Source of the DNA: JBBQTQ01 sp038213135
Lineage (GTDB): Bacteria; Actinomycetota; Thermoleophilia; Gaiellales; Gaiellaceae
Length of the DNA stretch: 44,403 nt
Assembly (NCBI GenBank): GCA_038213135.1
Contig: JBBQTQ010000010.1
Span: 1-44,403 of the forward strand
Direction of reading: 5' to 3'
A model generated the notes under the pieces. It did no database searches. It saw nothing but the letters and a program-made list of their open reading frames with translations, and had not been told where the DNA came from. This document shows, piece after piece, positions 15,277-22,861 of the stretch. Each line of letters starts with the position of its first letter. Positions within the stretch are counted from its first letter, which is position 1. A program made the translations under genes and the position numbers.

Positions 15277-17066
15277 GCGGGAACCAGCGAGGGCGAGTCG
15301 ACCCAGCGCCGCTGCCAGAGCTCGAGCACGACCAGGCACCAGAGACGGTGGCCGTGGTCGACGCGGCCGGAGACGTGCTCGTCGAGCAGACGCTTCACGG
15401 TCGCACGGCTGACCAGGCTGCGGTCGGCGAGCAGGAGGTCGGCCGCCGGCTCGCGCAGCTCGTTGCGAAACCAGCTCGAGATCGGAACCCCGAAGCCCGT
15501 CTTCCTGCGGGTGAGCACCTCGGCCGGCAGGTCGGCGGCGAACGCCTGACGCAGAGCCTGCTTGCCGGCGAGCGACTCGGGGAGCGACACGCCCAGCTCG
15601 AGCACCTCGTGGTCGAGCAGGGGCGACCGCAGCTCGAGCGAGTGCGCCATGGAGGCGAGGTCGGCCTTCAGAAGCAGGTCGCCCGGAAGGTAGGTCTCGA
15701 CGTCGAGCAATTGCAGGCCCGCAACCCCGCTGCGCGGTGGCTCGAGCCGAACCTCGTGTGCCTCGCCGAGCAGCTCGCGCCGCAGCGCGAGCGGGAAGAC
15801 TTCCATCAGCCGTGAGTAACGCTCGGCGGGGCTCGCCGCAGCGGCCTGGAGAAAACGGCCAGCGCGGTTTGCGGTCGAGCGGGGCTCGCGCGAGAGGCGC
15901 CGCAGCGCCGAGCCCGACGCCCCGAGGCCGGGCGCGCCGTGCAATCGGCCGGCGAGCCTGTGCGCCCGGTAGCGCTCGTACCCCGCGAAGGCCTCGTCGC
16001 CGCCGTCGCCGGTCAGAGCGACGGTGACGTGCTGCCGGGCGACCTCGGAGATCAAGAAGGTCGGTAGCGCCGCCTCGTCGCCGAGCGGCTCGTCGAAGGT
16101 CTCGACCAGACGCTCGAGCGTCTCCGGCACGTTCGGCTCGACGACGAGCTCCGTGTGCTCGGTGCCGTAGCGCTGCGCGACCGCCCGTGCGTACGGCCGC
16201 TCGTCGTAGCGCGGCTCGCCGAAGCCGACGGTAAAGGTGCGGACCGGGGCCGCGGACGCCTGGGCCATCGCGGCGACCACGACGCTCGAGTCGAGACCGC
16301 CCGAGAGGAGGGCACCGAGCGGAACGTCGGCGACGAGGCGACGGCGGACCGCGCCGAGCACCGCCTCGCGAACCTCGTCGACCGAGGCGCTGTCACGCGG
16401 TTCGAGCTGCCAGTAGCGCTCGAGGTGCTCGTTGCCGTTCTCGGCGACGAGGTAATGCGCGGGCGGAAGCTTGTGGACGCCCCGCAGGGCCGTCCGCGGG
16501 GCCCGGATGTACTGGAGCGCGAGGAACTCGTCGATCGCCGCCGGATCGATCTCGCGCCGGATCCCGAGCGCGAGCAACGCCTTCAGCTCGGACGCGAAGG
16601 CGAGCGTGCCATCCGACAGCCGCGTCCAGAGCAGCGGCTTCTTGCCCACTCGGTCGCGGGCCAGCAGAAGCCGCTCCCGTGAGGCGTCCCACACCGCGAC
16701 GGCGAACATCCCGGAGAGCCGTTCGACGAAATCCGGGCCGTGCTCCTCGTAGAGGTGCGGGATGACGGGCGTGTCGCCCGTGCCGCGGACGTCGTGGCCC
16801 TTGGCGGCGAGCTCGGCGCGCAGCTCGGCGAAGGTGTAGAGCTCGCCGTTGAAGACCGCGACCACGTCGCCGCGCTCGTTCGTGACCGGCTGGCTGCCGG
16901 TGGCGAGGTCGATCACCTGCAGGCGCCGGTGCCCGAGGACGCAGCGGCCGAAGGTGTCGACCGATCCCTCGTCGGGGCCGCGATGGACGAGCGTCGCGTT
17001 CATCCGCTCGACGGCCGCCGGGTCGGCGGCTCCGGCCGGTGCTAGAAGTCCGCAGATGCCGCACAT
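15273..17066 (-). CDS. asnB: Asparagine synthase-like glutamine amidotransferase
   Basis: A 597-residue protein. After Met comes Cys2 (MCGICGLLAPAG), the N-terminal nucleophile of class II glutamine amidotransferases, and HRGPDEG and NGELYTFAELR complete the glutaminase domain. The synthetase domain has the ATP-binding P-loop SGGLDSS at residues 255-261 and later LTGDGGDEAFAGYERYR. These features match AsnB. In polysaccharide clusters AsnB-like enzymes often amidate other carboxylates, such as uronic acids, so asparagine may not be the product here. The start ATG 17066 is fixed by Cys2 and sits 9 nt after a TACCGT hexamer. The open frame extends upstream, but that part is in the divergent gene. 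It begins a three-gene minus-strand operon. Confidence 0.87.
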   Translation of the reverse strand: MCGICGLLAPAGAADPAAVERMNATLVHRGPDEGSVDTFGRCVLGHRRLQVIDLATGSQPVTNERGDVVAVFNGELYTFAELRAELAAKGHDVRGTGDTPVIPHLYEEHGPDFVERLSGMFAVAVWDASRERLLLARDRVGKKPLLWTRLSDGTLAFASELKALLALGIRREIDPAAIDEFLALQYIRAPRTALRGVHKLPPAHYLVAENGNEHLERYWQLEPRDSASVDEVREAVLGAVRRRLVADVPLGALLSGGLDSSVVVAAMAQASAAPVRTFTVGFGEPRYDERPYARAVAQRYGTEHTELVVEPNVPETLERLVETFDEPLGDEAALPTFLISEVARQHVTVALTGDGGDEAFAGYERYRAHRLAGRLHGAPGLGASGSALRRLSREPRSTANRAGRFLQAAAASPAERYSRLMEVFPLALRRELLGEAHEVRLEPPRSGVAGLQLLDVETYLPGDLLLKADLASMAHSLELRSPLLDHEVLELGVSLPESLAGKQALRQAFAADLPAEVLTRRKTGFGVPISSWFRNELREPAADLLLADRSLVSRATVKRLLDEHVSGRVDHGHRLWCLVVLELWQRRWVDSPSLVPA

Positions 17067-18120
17067 CCCGGAGAAACGGTACGCGCCGCGCGTTGCGTAC
17101 GTGTATGCGAACTCGCGGCGCGAGCTCGCAGCCGAGGTCGCGGCCGGCCGGGCCGCAGACACGACCTTGCACGGCCAGAACCACCTGCACGAGCTCGGCT
17201 TCGAGTCGTGGATCCACGATCCCGCCTTGACGCGGCGTCGCTGGCCCGGGCCGCTCGGCAGGGTCGCCTGGTTCGCGCGCGAGCTGACGCTGCCCTGGGA
17301 GCTGCGCGACGCGGACATCGTGATGAGCGTCTTGGGCATGGTCTTTCCGCTGGCCTCGCGGGCGCGGCGGCGGCCGCGCGTGGTGGTGCTCAACTTCGGG
17401 CTGAACCTGATCTACGCTCGCAGCGACCGGGCGCGGCGAGCCTTCTTGCGAGCTTCGCTCGGGTCGGCAGCAGCGATCGTCTGCCTCGGCGAGTCGCAAC
17501 GGAAGGAGTTGGTGGATCTGACGGGGCTGCCGCCGGAGCGCGTTCACTCCGTGCTCGGTGCCGTCGACGCGCGCTACTTCACGCCCCAGCCCGCGCCGGG
17601 CGGCGAGCCCTACGTGCTCGCCGTCGGCAAGGACCTCGCCCGCGACTACGCCACCCTCGCCGACGCGATGCGACCGCTCGGGATCCGTTGCGACATCGTT
17701 GCGCACCCACGCAACCTGGAGGGCATCGACCTCCCGGCCGGAACGCGTGCACGCAACGGACTCGCCTGGGAGGAGCTCCGCGACCTTTACGCGGGCGCGG
17801 CCTGCGTCGTCGTGCCGCAACGCCGGGACGGCTATCCGTACGGCTCCGAGGGGGGTGGCCTGACCGCAGTGCTCGAGTCGATGGCGATGGCCCGCCCGAC
17901 GATCGTCAGCGAGCGGGCGATCCTCGCGGAGTACGTCCAGCCGGATCGGACAGCGGTCGTCGTCCCGCCTGAGGATCCCGCAGCGCTCCGGGCCGCGATC
18001 GAGCGCGTGCTCGAGTCGCCCGGCACGCTCGGCGAGGCCGCACGCGCCGATGTCGAGGCACGGCTGACCACCCGCCACGAGGCCGAGCGGCTCGCGCCGA
18101 TCTTCCGCGCGCTGGCCTAG
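17056..18120 (+). CDS. GT4-like glycosyltransferase
   Basis: A 354-residue GT-B protein. The N-terminal half includes RVAYVYANSRRELAAEVAAG and RDADIVMSVLGMVFPL. The C-terminal half has YVLAVGKDLARDYATLADAM and, near residues 262-285, DGYPYGSEGGGLTAVLESMAMARPTI, with the acidic donor site in a looser form than the other GT4s here. It is a good GT4-fold candidate with unknown sugar. ATG 17056 is the first start free of most overlap. An earlier in-frame start at 16849 would lie inside asnB. Its first 11 nt overlap the start of divergent asnB. The TAG stop shares a CTAG with the convergent methyltransferase stop. Upstream TAGAAG is only a poor -10. Confidence 0.77.
   Translation: MPHIPEKRYAPRVAYVYANSRRELAAEVAAGRAADTTLHGQNHLHELGFESWIHDPALTRRRWPGPLGRVAWFARELTLPWELRDADIVMSVLGMVFPLASRARRRPRVVVLNFGLNLIYARSDRARRAFLRASLGSAAAIVCLGESQRKELVDLTGLPPERVHSVLGAVDARYFTPQPAPGGEPYVLAVGKDLARDYATLADAMRPLGIRCDIVAHPRNLEGIDLPAGTRARNGLAWEELRDLYAGAACVVVPQRRDGYPYGSEGGGLTAVLESMAMARPTIVSERAILAEYVQPDRTAVVVPPEDPAALRAAIERVLESPGTLGEAARADVEARLTTRHEAERLAPIFRALA
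17076..17081 (-). promoter_or_regulatory. -10 hexamer TACCGT, leaderless promoter for asnB
   Basis: On the minus strand TACCGT is followed by 9 nt and then ATG 17066. It lies inside the 5' coding part of the divergent glycosyltransferase gene, so the two transcription units share DNA. Confidence 0.55.
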
Positions 18121-18872
18121 GGCTTTCTCGCGACGACCGCGACGACGTCGCCAACCCGGTGCGGCGGTAGCGCTTTCTCGATGCGGTTGAGCGCACGCAG
18201 CGCGAGCTTCGGCCCGAGCGGTCGCATGAGCGTGAACCGGAACGTCTCGCAGTGCTCGACGCGCAAGCCTGCTTCCTCGACGAGCCGTGCGAATCCGTCG
18301 AGCGAGAACGCGGCGTGGGGGAACTCGACCGGAAAGTTGCGGTGCCGCCAGCCGAGCAGCCAGACGACGGCGGCGCGAGGCGCGTTGAGGACGCGTGTGA
18401 CGAGCATCCGGTCGTGGTCGGTGGAGATCACCAGCACGCCGCCAGGCGCAAGCACGCGCGCCAGCTCGCTCAGTCCGAGCTCGGGCGCGAGCAGGTGCTC
18501 GATCACCTGCGTGCAGAGGACGAGGTCGAACGATCCGTCGGCGAAGGGAAGCTGTTCGAGGTTGGCGCGGCGGAGGTCGACGTCCGGCCCTGCGGCCCTG
18601 CGGGTGACCTCGAGGATCCGCTCTGAGATGTCCACGCCGGCCATCTGCATCCCTCGGCCCGCGAGCGCGACGAGATAGCGCCCGTCGCCGCAGCCCGCGT
18701 CGAGGAAACGATCGCGCGGGAGCTCCCCGGCGACGAGCTCGAGCATCCGCTCGAACTTGCGGTCGACCCGCGGGTCGGGAAGCGGCCGCGGCTCGCCGTA
18801 CTGCGCCTCGGCCCGCTTCTCGTAGACCTCGCGCAGGGAGTCGGAGGGCCGATCTGCTCTAGTTCCGGCCAT
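18117..18872 (-). CDS. Class I SAM-dependent methyltransferase
   Basis: A 251-residue Methyltransf_11-type enzyme. Motif I reads DRFLDAGCGDGRYLVALAG at about residues 55-73, the acidic motif II loop is AGVDISERILEVTRRA, and FADGSFDLVLCTQVIEHLL carries motif IV, followed by LARVLAPGGVLVIST. These features define the SAM-binding fold but not the acceptor. The C-terminal part (FPHAAFSLDGFARLVEEAGLRVEHCE) is the usual substrate-side helix. ATG 18872-18870 overlaps the ATG of the divergent deacetylase-like gene in one CATG. The stop is in a CTAG shared with the convergent glycosyltransferase. Confidence 0.85.
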   Translation of the reverse strand: MAGTRADRPSDSLREVYEKRAEAQYGEPRPLPDPRVDRKFERMLELVAGELPRDRFLDAGCGDGRYLVALAGRGMQMAGVDISERILEVTRRAAGPDVDLRRANLEQLPFADGSFDLVLCTQVIEHLLAPELGLSELARVLAPGGVLVISTDHDRMLVTRVLNAPRAAVVWLLGWRHRNFPVEFPHAAFSLDGFARLVEEAGLRVEHCETFRFTLMRPLGPKLALRALNRIEKALPPHRVGDVVAVVARKP

Positions 18873-19560
18873 GGCCGAGCGACCTTACGCCGTCGTCTCC
18901 TGCCATGTCGAGGCGCCGCTCGACGACCGCTGCTGGCGGCTCTTCTCGCGTCTCCAGCAAGCGCGCCCGGGCGGGTTCCGGATCGCCGCACTGATGCGCC
19001 CGCCCGACGGCGAGGACGAGACGCGCTGGCTCGAGCGGGCACGGGCAGCCGCGAGCCGTGGTCCGTTCGGCCTGCACACGCACTTCGTCTCGCCCACGCA
19101 CGCTCGCCCTCCCGCGGCCGGCCCCGAGCACGCCGAGCGCGTTCGCCGCGAAGCCGCCTGGCTCGCCGATCAGGCCCTCTACCCCGAGCTCTTCTGCGGC
19201 GGCGGCTGGTACGTCGACGACCACGTCGCCCGGGCCGTCGCGGAGCTCGGCTACGCGGACTGCACGGCGACCGCCTTCCGGCCCGCTTACCTCGCCGAGG
19301 GAGCTCCCCGCCTGGCCGCCAGGGAGCCGGGCTGGCTGAAGGTTGGGGGCACGCGTCTGCTCGAGCTGCCGACGACGCACTCGCTCGGGATGGCCCTGCG
19401 CGCGGCGCTCCGGCCGCTGCCTGCCTACCTCCACGTCTACTTCCACGACACAGATCTGCTCTCTCTGCGAAGGGGTATGGCGCTGCGAGCCGCGCTCGCG
19501 GCGCTCGGGCGCCGCTGCCGGCGCGGCAACTTGTCGGAGCTCAGGGCTTCGTTGCTCTGA
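18871..19560 (+). CDS. Polysaccharide deacetylase-like protein
   Basis: A 229-residue soluble protein that looks like a divergent member of the NodB/glycoside-deacetylase fold. It opens with YAVVSCHVEAPLDDRCWRLF (a strand with a possible metal or catalytic acidic pair), has FGLHTHFVSPTHARPP (H-x-H, about residue 67) and ends with YLHVYFHDTDLLS (about residue 195), a closing motif common in deacetylase-like proteins of exopolysaccharide clusters. The classical TFDDG sequence is missing, so activity is uncertain. It could act on a nascent glycan. ATG 18871 overlaps the divergent methyltransferase ATG. Its 3' end overlaps the next convergent methyltransferase by 20 nt. Confidence 0.6.
   Translation: MAERPYAVVSCHVEAPLDDRCWRLFSRLQQARPGGFRIAALMRPPDGEDETRWLERARAAASRGPFGLHTHFVSPTHARPPAAGPEHAERVRREAAWLADQALYPELFCGGGWYVDDHVARAVAELGYADCTATAFRPAYLAEGAPRLAAREPGWLKVGGTRLLELPTTHSLGMALRAALRPLPAYLHVYFHDTDLLSLRRGMALRAALAALGRRCRRGNLSELRASLL
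18882..18887 (-). promoter_or_regulatory. -10 hexamer TAAGGT for the minus-strand methyltransferase
   Basis: On the minus strand TAAGGT is followed by 9 nt and then ATG 18872. It lies inside the first codons of the divergent deacetylase-like gene. For the plus-strand gene only an imperfect TCTAGT 7 nt before ATG 18871 is seen. Confidence 0.5.
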
Positions 19561-20164
19561 ACGAGATGTCGTTCGCAAACAGCCGGCGGCTGAGGGGCGT
19601 CAGCCGGCCGGCCACGTAGCGCAGCTGGACATCCGTGAACCCATCTAGCAGCGTGTGCAGGGCAGCTTCCGAGAACATGCGCAAGTGGGTCGGGTCCGAT
19701 TCGGGCGGGCGCCCCAGGAGGAAGCGCAGCCGATTCTTGAGGCGGTACGCGTTCGGGACGGAACCGACGAAGAGTCCGCGCGGGCGTAGGACACGCCGAA
19801 TCTCCGACACCGTCTGGTCGGCGAAGCGCAGATGCTCGAGGAGCTCGCCCGCGACGACCACGTCGAAACTCTCCGGGTCGAACGGAAGCGGTTCCTCTGC
19901 GTCGCCCCACACGGTCTCGATACTGAGCTTCGCCGCCTCGGCGAGCGCGTCTCGATCGACATCCAGGCCCACCACGTCGTTCCCGGCCACGTAGGCCTCT
20001 GTCAGGGCGCCGTAGCGGCAGCCGAGGTCGAGCACCCGACGACCCGTTCCGACCCATTCGCGGAAGAGCGCCGAGCGCTCGGGCTTGCAGAAGACGAACT
20101 CCTCGGAGCGGCGCTCGCGGTGGTGACTTCGGTATTGCTCGTCGAGCCGGTCGAGCTTGCTCAT
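19541..20164 (-). CDS. Class I SAM-dependent methyltransferase
   Basis: A 207-residue Methyltransf_11/25-type enzyme. RRVLDLGCRYGALTEAYVAG (about residues 39-58) is motif I, GLDVDRDALAEAA is the motif II acidic loop, and FDPESFDVVVAGELLEHLRF is motif IV. IRRVLRPRGLFVGSVPNAYRLKNRLRFLLGR follows, typical of methyltransferases near glycan or lipid-linked sugar genes. The acceptor is unknown. ATG 20164 sits 6 nt after a TAGACT hexamer. The 3' end overlaps the convergent deacetylase-like gene by 20 nt. Confidence 0.83.
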   Translation of the reverse strand: MSKLDRLDEQYRSHHRERRSEEFVFCKPERSALFREWVGTGRRVLDLGCRYGALTEAYVAGNDVVGLDVDRDALAEAAKLSIETVWGDAEEPLPFDPESFDVVVAGELLEHLRFADQTVSEIRRVLRPRGLFVGSVPNAYRLKNRLRFLLGRPPESDPTHLRMFSEAALHTLLDGFTDVQLRYVAGRLTPLSRRLFANDISFRATKP

Positions 20165-20170
20165 CGCCGC

Positions 20171-20176
20171 AGTCTA
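20171..20176 (-). promoter_or_regulatory. -10 hexamer TAGACT, leaderless promoter for methyltransferase
   Basis: On the minus strand TAGACT is followed by 6 nt and then ATG 20164, the spacing expected if transcription starts at the start codon. Confidence 0.6.
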
Positions 20177-20192
20177 GGGCGAGCGCTGGGGT

Positions 20193-20198
20193 TAACAT
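20193..20198 (+). promoter_or_regulatory. -10 hexamer TAACAT upstream of the phosphoglycosyl transferase gene
   Basis: TAACAT lies 10 nt before GTG 20209. This is a little longer than the other spacings, so the leader may be a few nucleotides long. With 20171-20176 it forms a divergent promoter pair in a 44-bp intergenic region. Confidence 0.5.
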
Positions 20199-20208
20199 CC
20201 GCCCCAGG

Positions 20209-21720
20209 GTGGCCACCAAGCCCGCTCCACCGGCCGCCGACGAGCGGCCGCTCGCGCCTGTGCCGGGCGACATCCGTGCGGGCAAGCCCTATTTGTTCGC
20301 AGGCCCGCTCCGCATCCTCGCGCTGCGGGGAGCGAGCGTTGCGCTGTTGCTCGTGTGCGACCTCGCCGGCCTTTCGCTCGGCCTCTACGGGGCGCTCGTG
20401 CTCCGTGAGCTCTACTACGGGCACGCGTTCAAGGACATCCTCTGGGGCTTTCTCTGGACAGGCCCGGAGGCGAGCTACCTGCCCTTCGTCGCCTTGATCC
20501 TCGTTCTCGTCTTCTGGCAGGCGCACCTGTATGCACCGCGAGAGCGCCGCGGCGGTTTCGGAAGCATCCTCTCGTCTCTCGTGATCGTGGCGCTGCTCAC
20601 GCTCGCGTTCGGCCTCGGCACCGGGCACAAGTTCGGGACGTTCGGGCTCGTACCGACCACGCTGGTCCTCGCGGCGCTCCTGATCGGGCTCTTCCGGGCG
20701 AGCTACGAGGTGGTCACCCGTGACGTGCTGCGGCTGCTCGGCGTCCGCCGCCGGGCGGTGCTCGCCGGCGAGGGCGAGCACCTGCTCCACCTCTACCGCA
20801 CGCTCGGCTCGGGGCGCGGCGGGATCGACTACGAGTTCGTCGGGGCGGTCACCGAAGGCGACTCGCCACGCGACTTGCCCGTGCTCGGCAACGTCGGCGA
20901 GCTGCGCGCGGTGCTCGCGGAGCATCGCGTCGACGAGCTCATCGTCACCGACTCCGACTTCGAGGAGCGCCAGCTGCTGGAGATGGTCGACCAGGCGCAC
21001 CGGTTCGGCGTCAAGGTGCAGGTGGCGCCGAAGACGACCGAGCTCCTCCAGCAGCGCGCCGAGTTCGTCCCGGGCCAGGGCATGCCGCTGTTCGAGCTGC
21101 GCCCCCCGGTCTTCGCGGGCGCCGACTGGGCGCTGAAACGCGCTTTCGACCTGGTCGTCAGCGGGCTGATCCTCGTCCTCGGACTCCCGCTCTGGCTGAC
21201 GATCGCGGTTGCGATCAAGCTCACCTCGAGGGGCCCCGTCCTCTACAGCGACCGCAGGATCGGGCTGAACGAGGAGGAGTTCGGGATGCTGAAGTTCCGG
21301 ACGATGGTTGCCGGAGCTGCGAAGCGGCAGGCCGAGCTCGAGCCGCTGAACGAGGCCGAGGGAGCGCTCTTCAAGATCCGCGACGATCCGCGGGTCACGC
21401 GTATCGGCGGCCTGCTGCGGCGGCTCTCGATCGACGAGATCCCGAACGTGCTCAACGTTCTCCGCGGTGAGATGAGCCTCGTCGGCCCGCGCCCGCTGCC
21501 GGTGCGCGACCACCTGCTGCTCGAGGAGTGGCACCGGAAGCGGAACCTCGTCCTGCCGGGCATGACGGGCCTCTGGCAGATCTCCGGGCGCTCGAGCCTC
21601 TCCTTCGACGACCTCGTCCGCCTCGACTTCTACTACCTCGACAACTGGTCGATCTGGCTCGACATCTCGATCCTGGCGAAGACGATGCCTGCCGTCGTGG
21701 CGCAGCGGGGCGCGTACTAA
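20209..21720 (+). CDS. Undecaprenyl-phosphate sugar phosphotransferase (polyisoprenyl phosphoglycosyl transferase)
   Basis: A 503-residue initiating enzyme of the WbaP/EpsE type. Four or five N-terminal membrane helices (to about residue 160) are followed by a Rossmann-like CoA_binding_3 region, then the monotopic catalytic domain from about 310. This has KRAFDLVVSGLILVLGLPLW, GPVLYSDRRIGLNEEEF, KFRTMV (about 362), LRRLSIDEIPN with the catalytic Asp-Glu, MSLVGPRPLPVRD (about 426) and GMTGLWQISGRS. It transfers a sugar-1-phosphate to undecaprenyl phosphate on the cytoplasmic face and so starts repeat-unit synthesis. Which sugar (glucose, galactose or other) is not clear. GTG 20209 is preferred because of the TAACAT hexamer just upstream. 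Confidence 0.92.
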   Translation: MATKPAPPAADERPLAPVPGDIRAGKPYLFAGPLRILALRGASVALLLVCDLAGLSLGLYGALVLRELYYGHAFKDILWGFLWTGPEASYLPFVALILVLVFWQAHLYAPRERRGGFGSILSSLVIVALLTLAFGLGTGHKFGTFGLVPTTLVLAALLIGLFRASYEVVTRDVLRLLGVRRRAVLAGEGEHLLHLYRTLGSGRGGIDYEFVGAVTEGDSPRDLPVLGNVGELRAVLAEHRVDELIVTDSDFEERQLLEMVDQAHRFGVKVQVAPKTTELLQQRAEFVPGQGMPLFELRPPVFAGADWALKRAFDLVVSGLILVLGLPLWLTIAVAIKLTSRGPVLYSDRRIGLNEEEFGMLKFRTMVAGAAKRQAELEPLNEAEGALFKIRDDPRVTRIGGLLRRLSIDEIPNVLNVLRGEMSLVGPRPLPVRDHLLLEEWHRKRNLVLPGMTGLWQISGRSSLSFDDLVRLDFYYLDNWSIWLDISILAKTMPAVVAQRGAY

Positions 21721-21743
21721 CCGTCCGCCATACTGAGCCGAAG

Positions 21744-22514
21744 ATGAGCTCGGGCGTGCAGACGGCGCAAGCGCCGCGGAACGAGCGGCTGACCATGCTC
21801 CGGCGGATCGCGATCGTGCCCGCGTTCAACGAGGCGGGAAGCATCAAGCGCGTCGTCGACGAGATCCGCGCCTTCGATCCTGCCTTCGAGGTCGTCGTGG
21901 TCGACGACGGATCGCGCGACGAGACCTCGGCCGTAGCTGCCGATTGCGGTGCCCACGTGGTCCGGCTGCCGTTCAACCTCGGCATCGGCGGCGCCGTCCA
22001 AACCGGGTTTCGCTACGCCTGGGAGCACGGCTTCGACCTGGCGGTGCGGGTTGACGGCGACGGCCAGCACGACCCGGCCGAGCTCGGCGCACTCGTCGAG
22101 CCGCTGCTGGCAGACGAGGCCGACATCGTCGTCGGCTCGCGCTTCGTCGAGCGCGGCGACGGCTACCGGTCGTCGGTCTCCCGGCGAGTAGGGATCGCCG
22201 TCCTCGCGCGCGCGGTCTCGCTGCTCGTCCGCCAGCGAGTGACCGACCCGACCTCGGGCTTCCAGGCCCTCAACCGGCACGCCATCCGCCTGTTCGCCGC
22301 CGACTATCCGCACGACTACCCCGAGGTCGAGGCGACGGTGATGCTCTTCAAGCACCGGCTCCGCCTGCTCGAGGTGCCGGTCGCGATGCGCCGGCGGGAG
22401 TCGGGCCGCTCGTCGATCGGCACGGTCGCCGCCGTCTACTACATGGTCAAGGTCCTGCTCGCGATCTTCGTCGCCCTGTTCCGCAAGAACGTCGTCCCCC
22501 TGGAGGAGAGATGA
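21744..22514 (+). CDS. GT2-family glycosyltransferase, polyprenyl-phosphate sugar synthase-like
   Basis: A 256-residue GT-A enzyme of the DPM1-like group. RRIAIVPAFNEAGSIKRVVD and VVVVDDGSRDETSAVA bind the nucleotide, LAVRVDGDGQHDP holds the DxD-type metal site, VVGSRFVERGDGY follows, and TDPTSGFQALNRHAI is the usual late motif. Such enzymes make undecaprenyl-phosphate sugars, which would supply the five GT-C proteins in this window. The start is ATG 21744 or ATG 21795 (MLRRIAIV). I give 21744 because CATACT, a near -10, lies 9 nt upstream. The 3' end overlaps the DUF2304 gene as ATGA, with the paired function that partnership implies. Confidence 0.85.
   Translation: MSSGVQTAQAPRNERLTMLRRIAIVPAFNEAGSIKRVVDEIRAFDPAFEVVVVDDGSRDETSAVAADCGAHVVRLPFNLGIGGAVQTGFRYAWEHGFDLAVRVDGDGQHDPAELGALVEPLLADEADIVVGSRFVERGDGYRSSVSRRVGIAVLARAVSLLVRQRVTDPTSGFQALNRHAIRLFAADYPHDYPEVEATVMLFKHRLRLLEVPVAMRRRESGRSSIGTVAAVYYMVKVLLAIFVALFRKNVVPLEER
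22502..22509 (+). promoter_or_regulatory. Shine-Dalgarno sequence GGAGGAGA for the DUF2304 gene
   Basis: A strong GGAGG lies 4 nt before ATG 22511, in the last codons of the GT2 gene. It is one of only two clear ribosome-binding sites in the window. Both are at starts inside operons, unlike the leaderless operon heads. Confidence 0.75.
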
Positions 22515-22861
22515 CTCCCATCGGTGTCTCAATCGCGGCCGCTATCGCGTCCGTCGTCCTGCTCGCGGTCGTCTTCGAGCTGATCCGCAGCCGCCGTCTG
22601 CGCGAGCAGTACGCGCTGCTCTGGCTCCTGACCGGCCTCGTCCTGCTGGCGCTCTCGCTCTGGCGCACCGGCCCGAACACGGTCGCCCGCTGGTTCGGCG
22701 TCCACTCCTCGCCCTCGGCGCTCTTCCTCGGCGCCGTCTCCCTGTTCGTGATCCTGCTGCTCTTGCACTACTCGACCGTGATCTCGAGGCTCGCGGATCA
22801 GAACTCGATCCTCGCGCAGCGGCTGGCTTTGCTGGAAGCCGACCGCGAGGAGTCGCGCTAG
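22511..22861 (+). CDS. DUF2304 small membrane protein
   Basis: A 116-residue protein with three membrane helices (about residues 3-22, 37-54 and 68-87) and a charged, possibly coiled tail (LADQNSILAQRLALLEADRE). YALLWLLTGLVLLALSLWR is typical of DUF2304. These proteins are commonly encoded next to DPM1-like GT2 enzymes and are thought to help or anchor them, perhaps as a membrane partner. The gene overlaps the GT2 stop and has a strong GGAGG. Its TAG shares a CTAG with the stop of the convergent GT-C gene. The molecular function is not established. Confidence 0.8.
   Translation: MTPIGVSIAAAIASVVLLAVVFELIRSRRLREQYALLWLLTGLVLLALSLWRTGPNTVARWFGVHSSPSALFLGAVSLFVILLLLHYSTVISRLADQNSILAQRLALLEADREESR

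Noticed and set aside
16849..17055. Upstream extension of the plus-strand GT4 at 17056
   Set aside because: It lies inside the conserved glutaminase domain of asnB on the other strand and adds an Arg-rich, motif-free segment.
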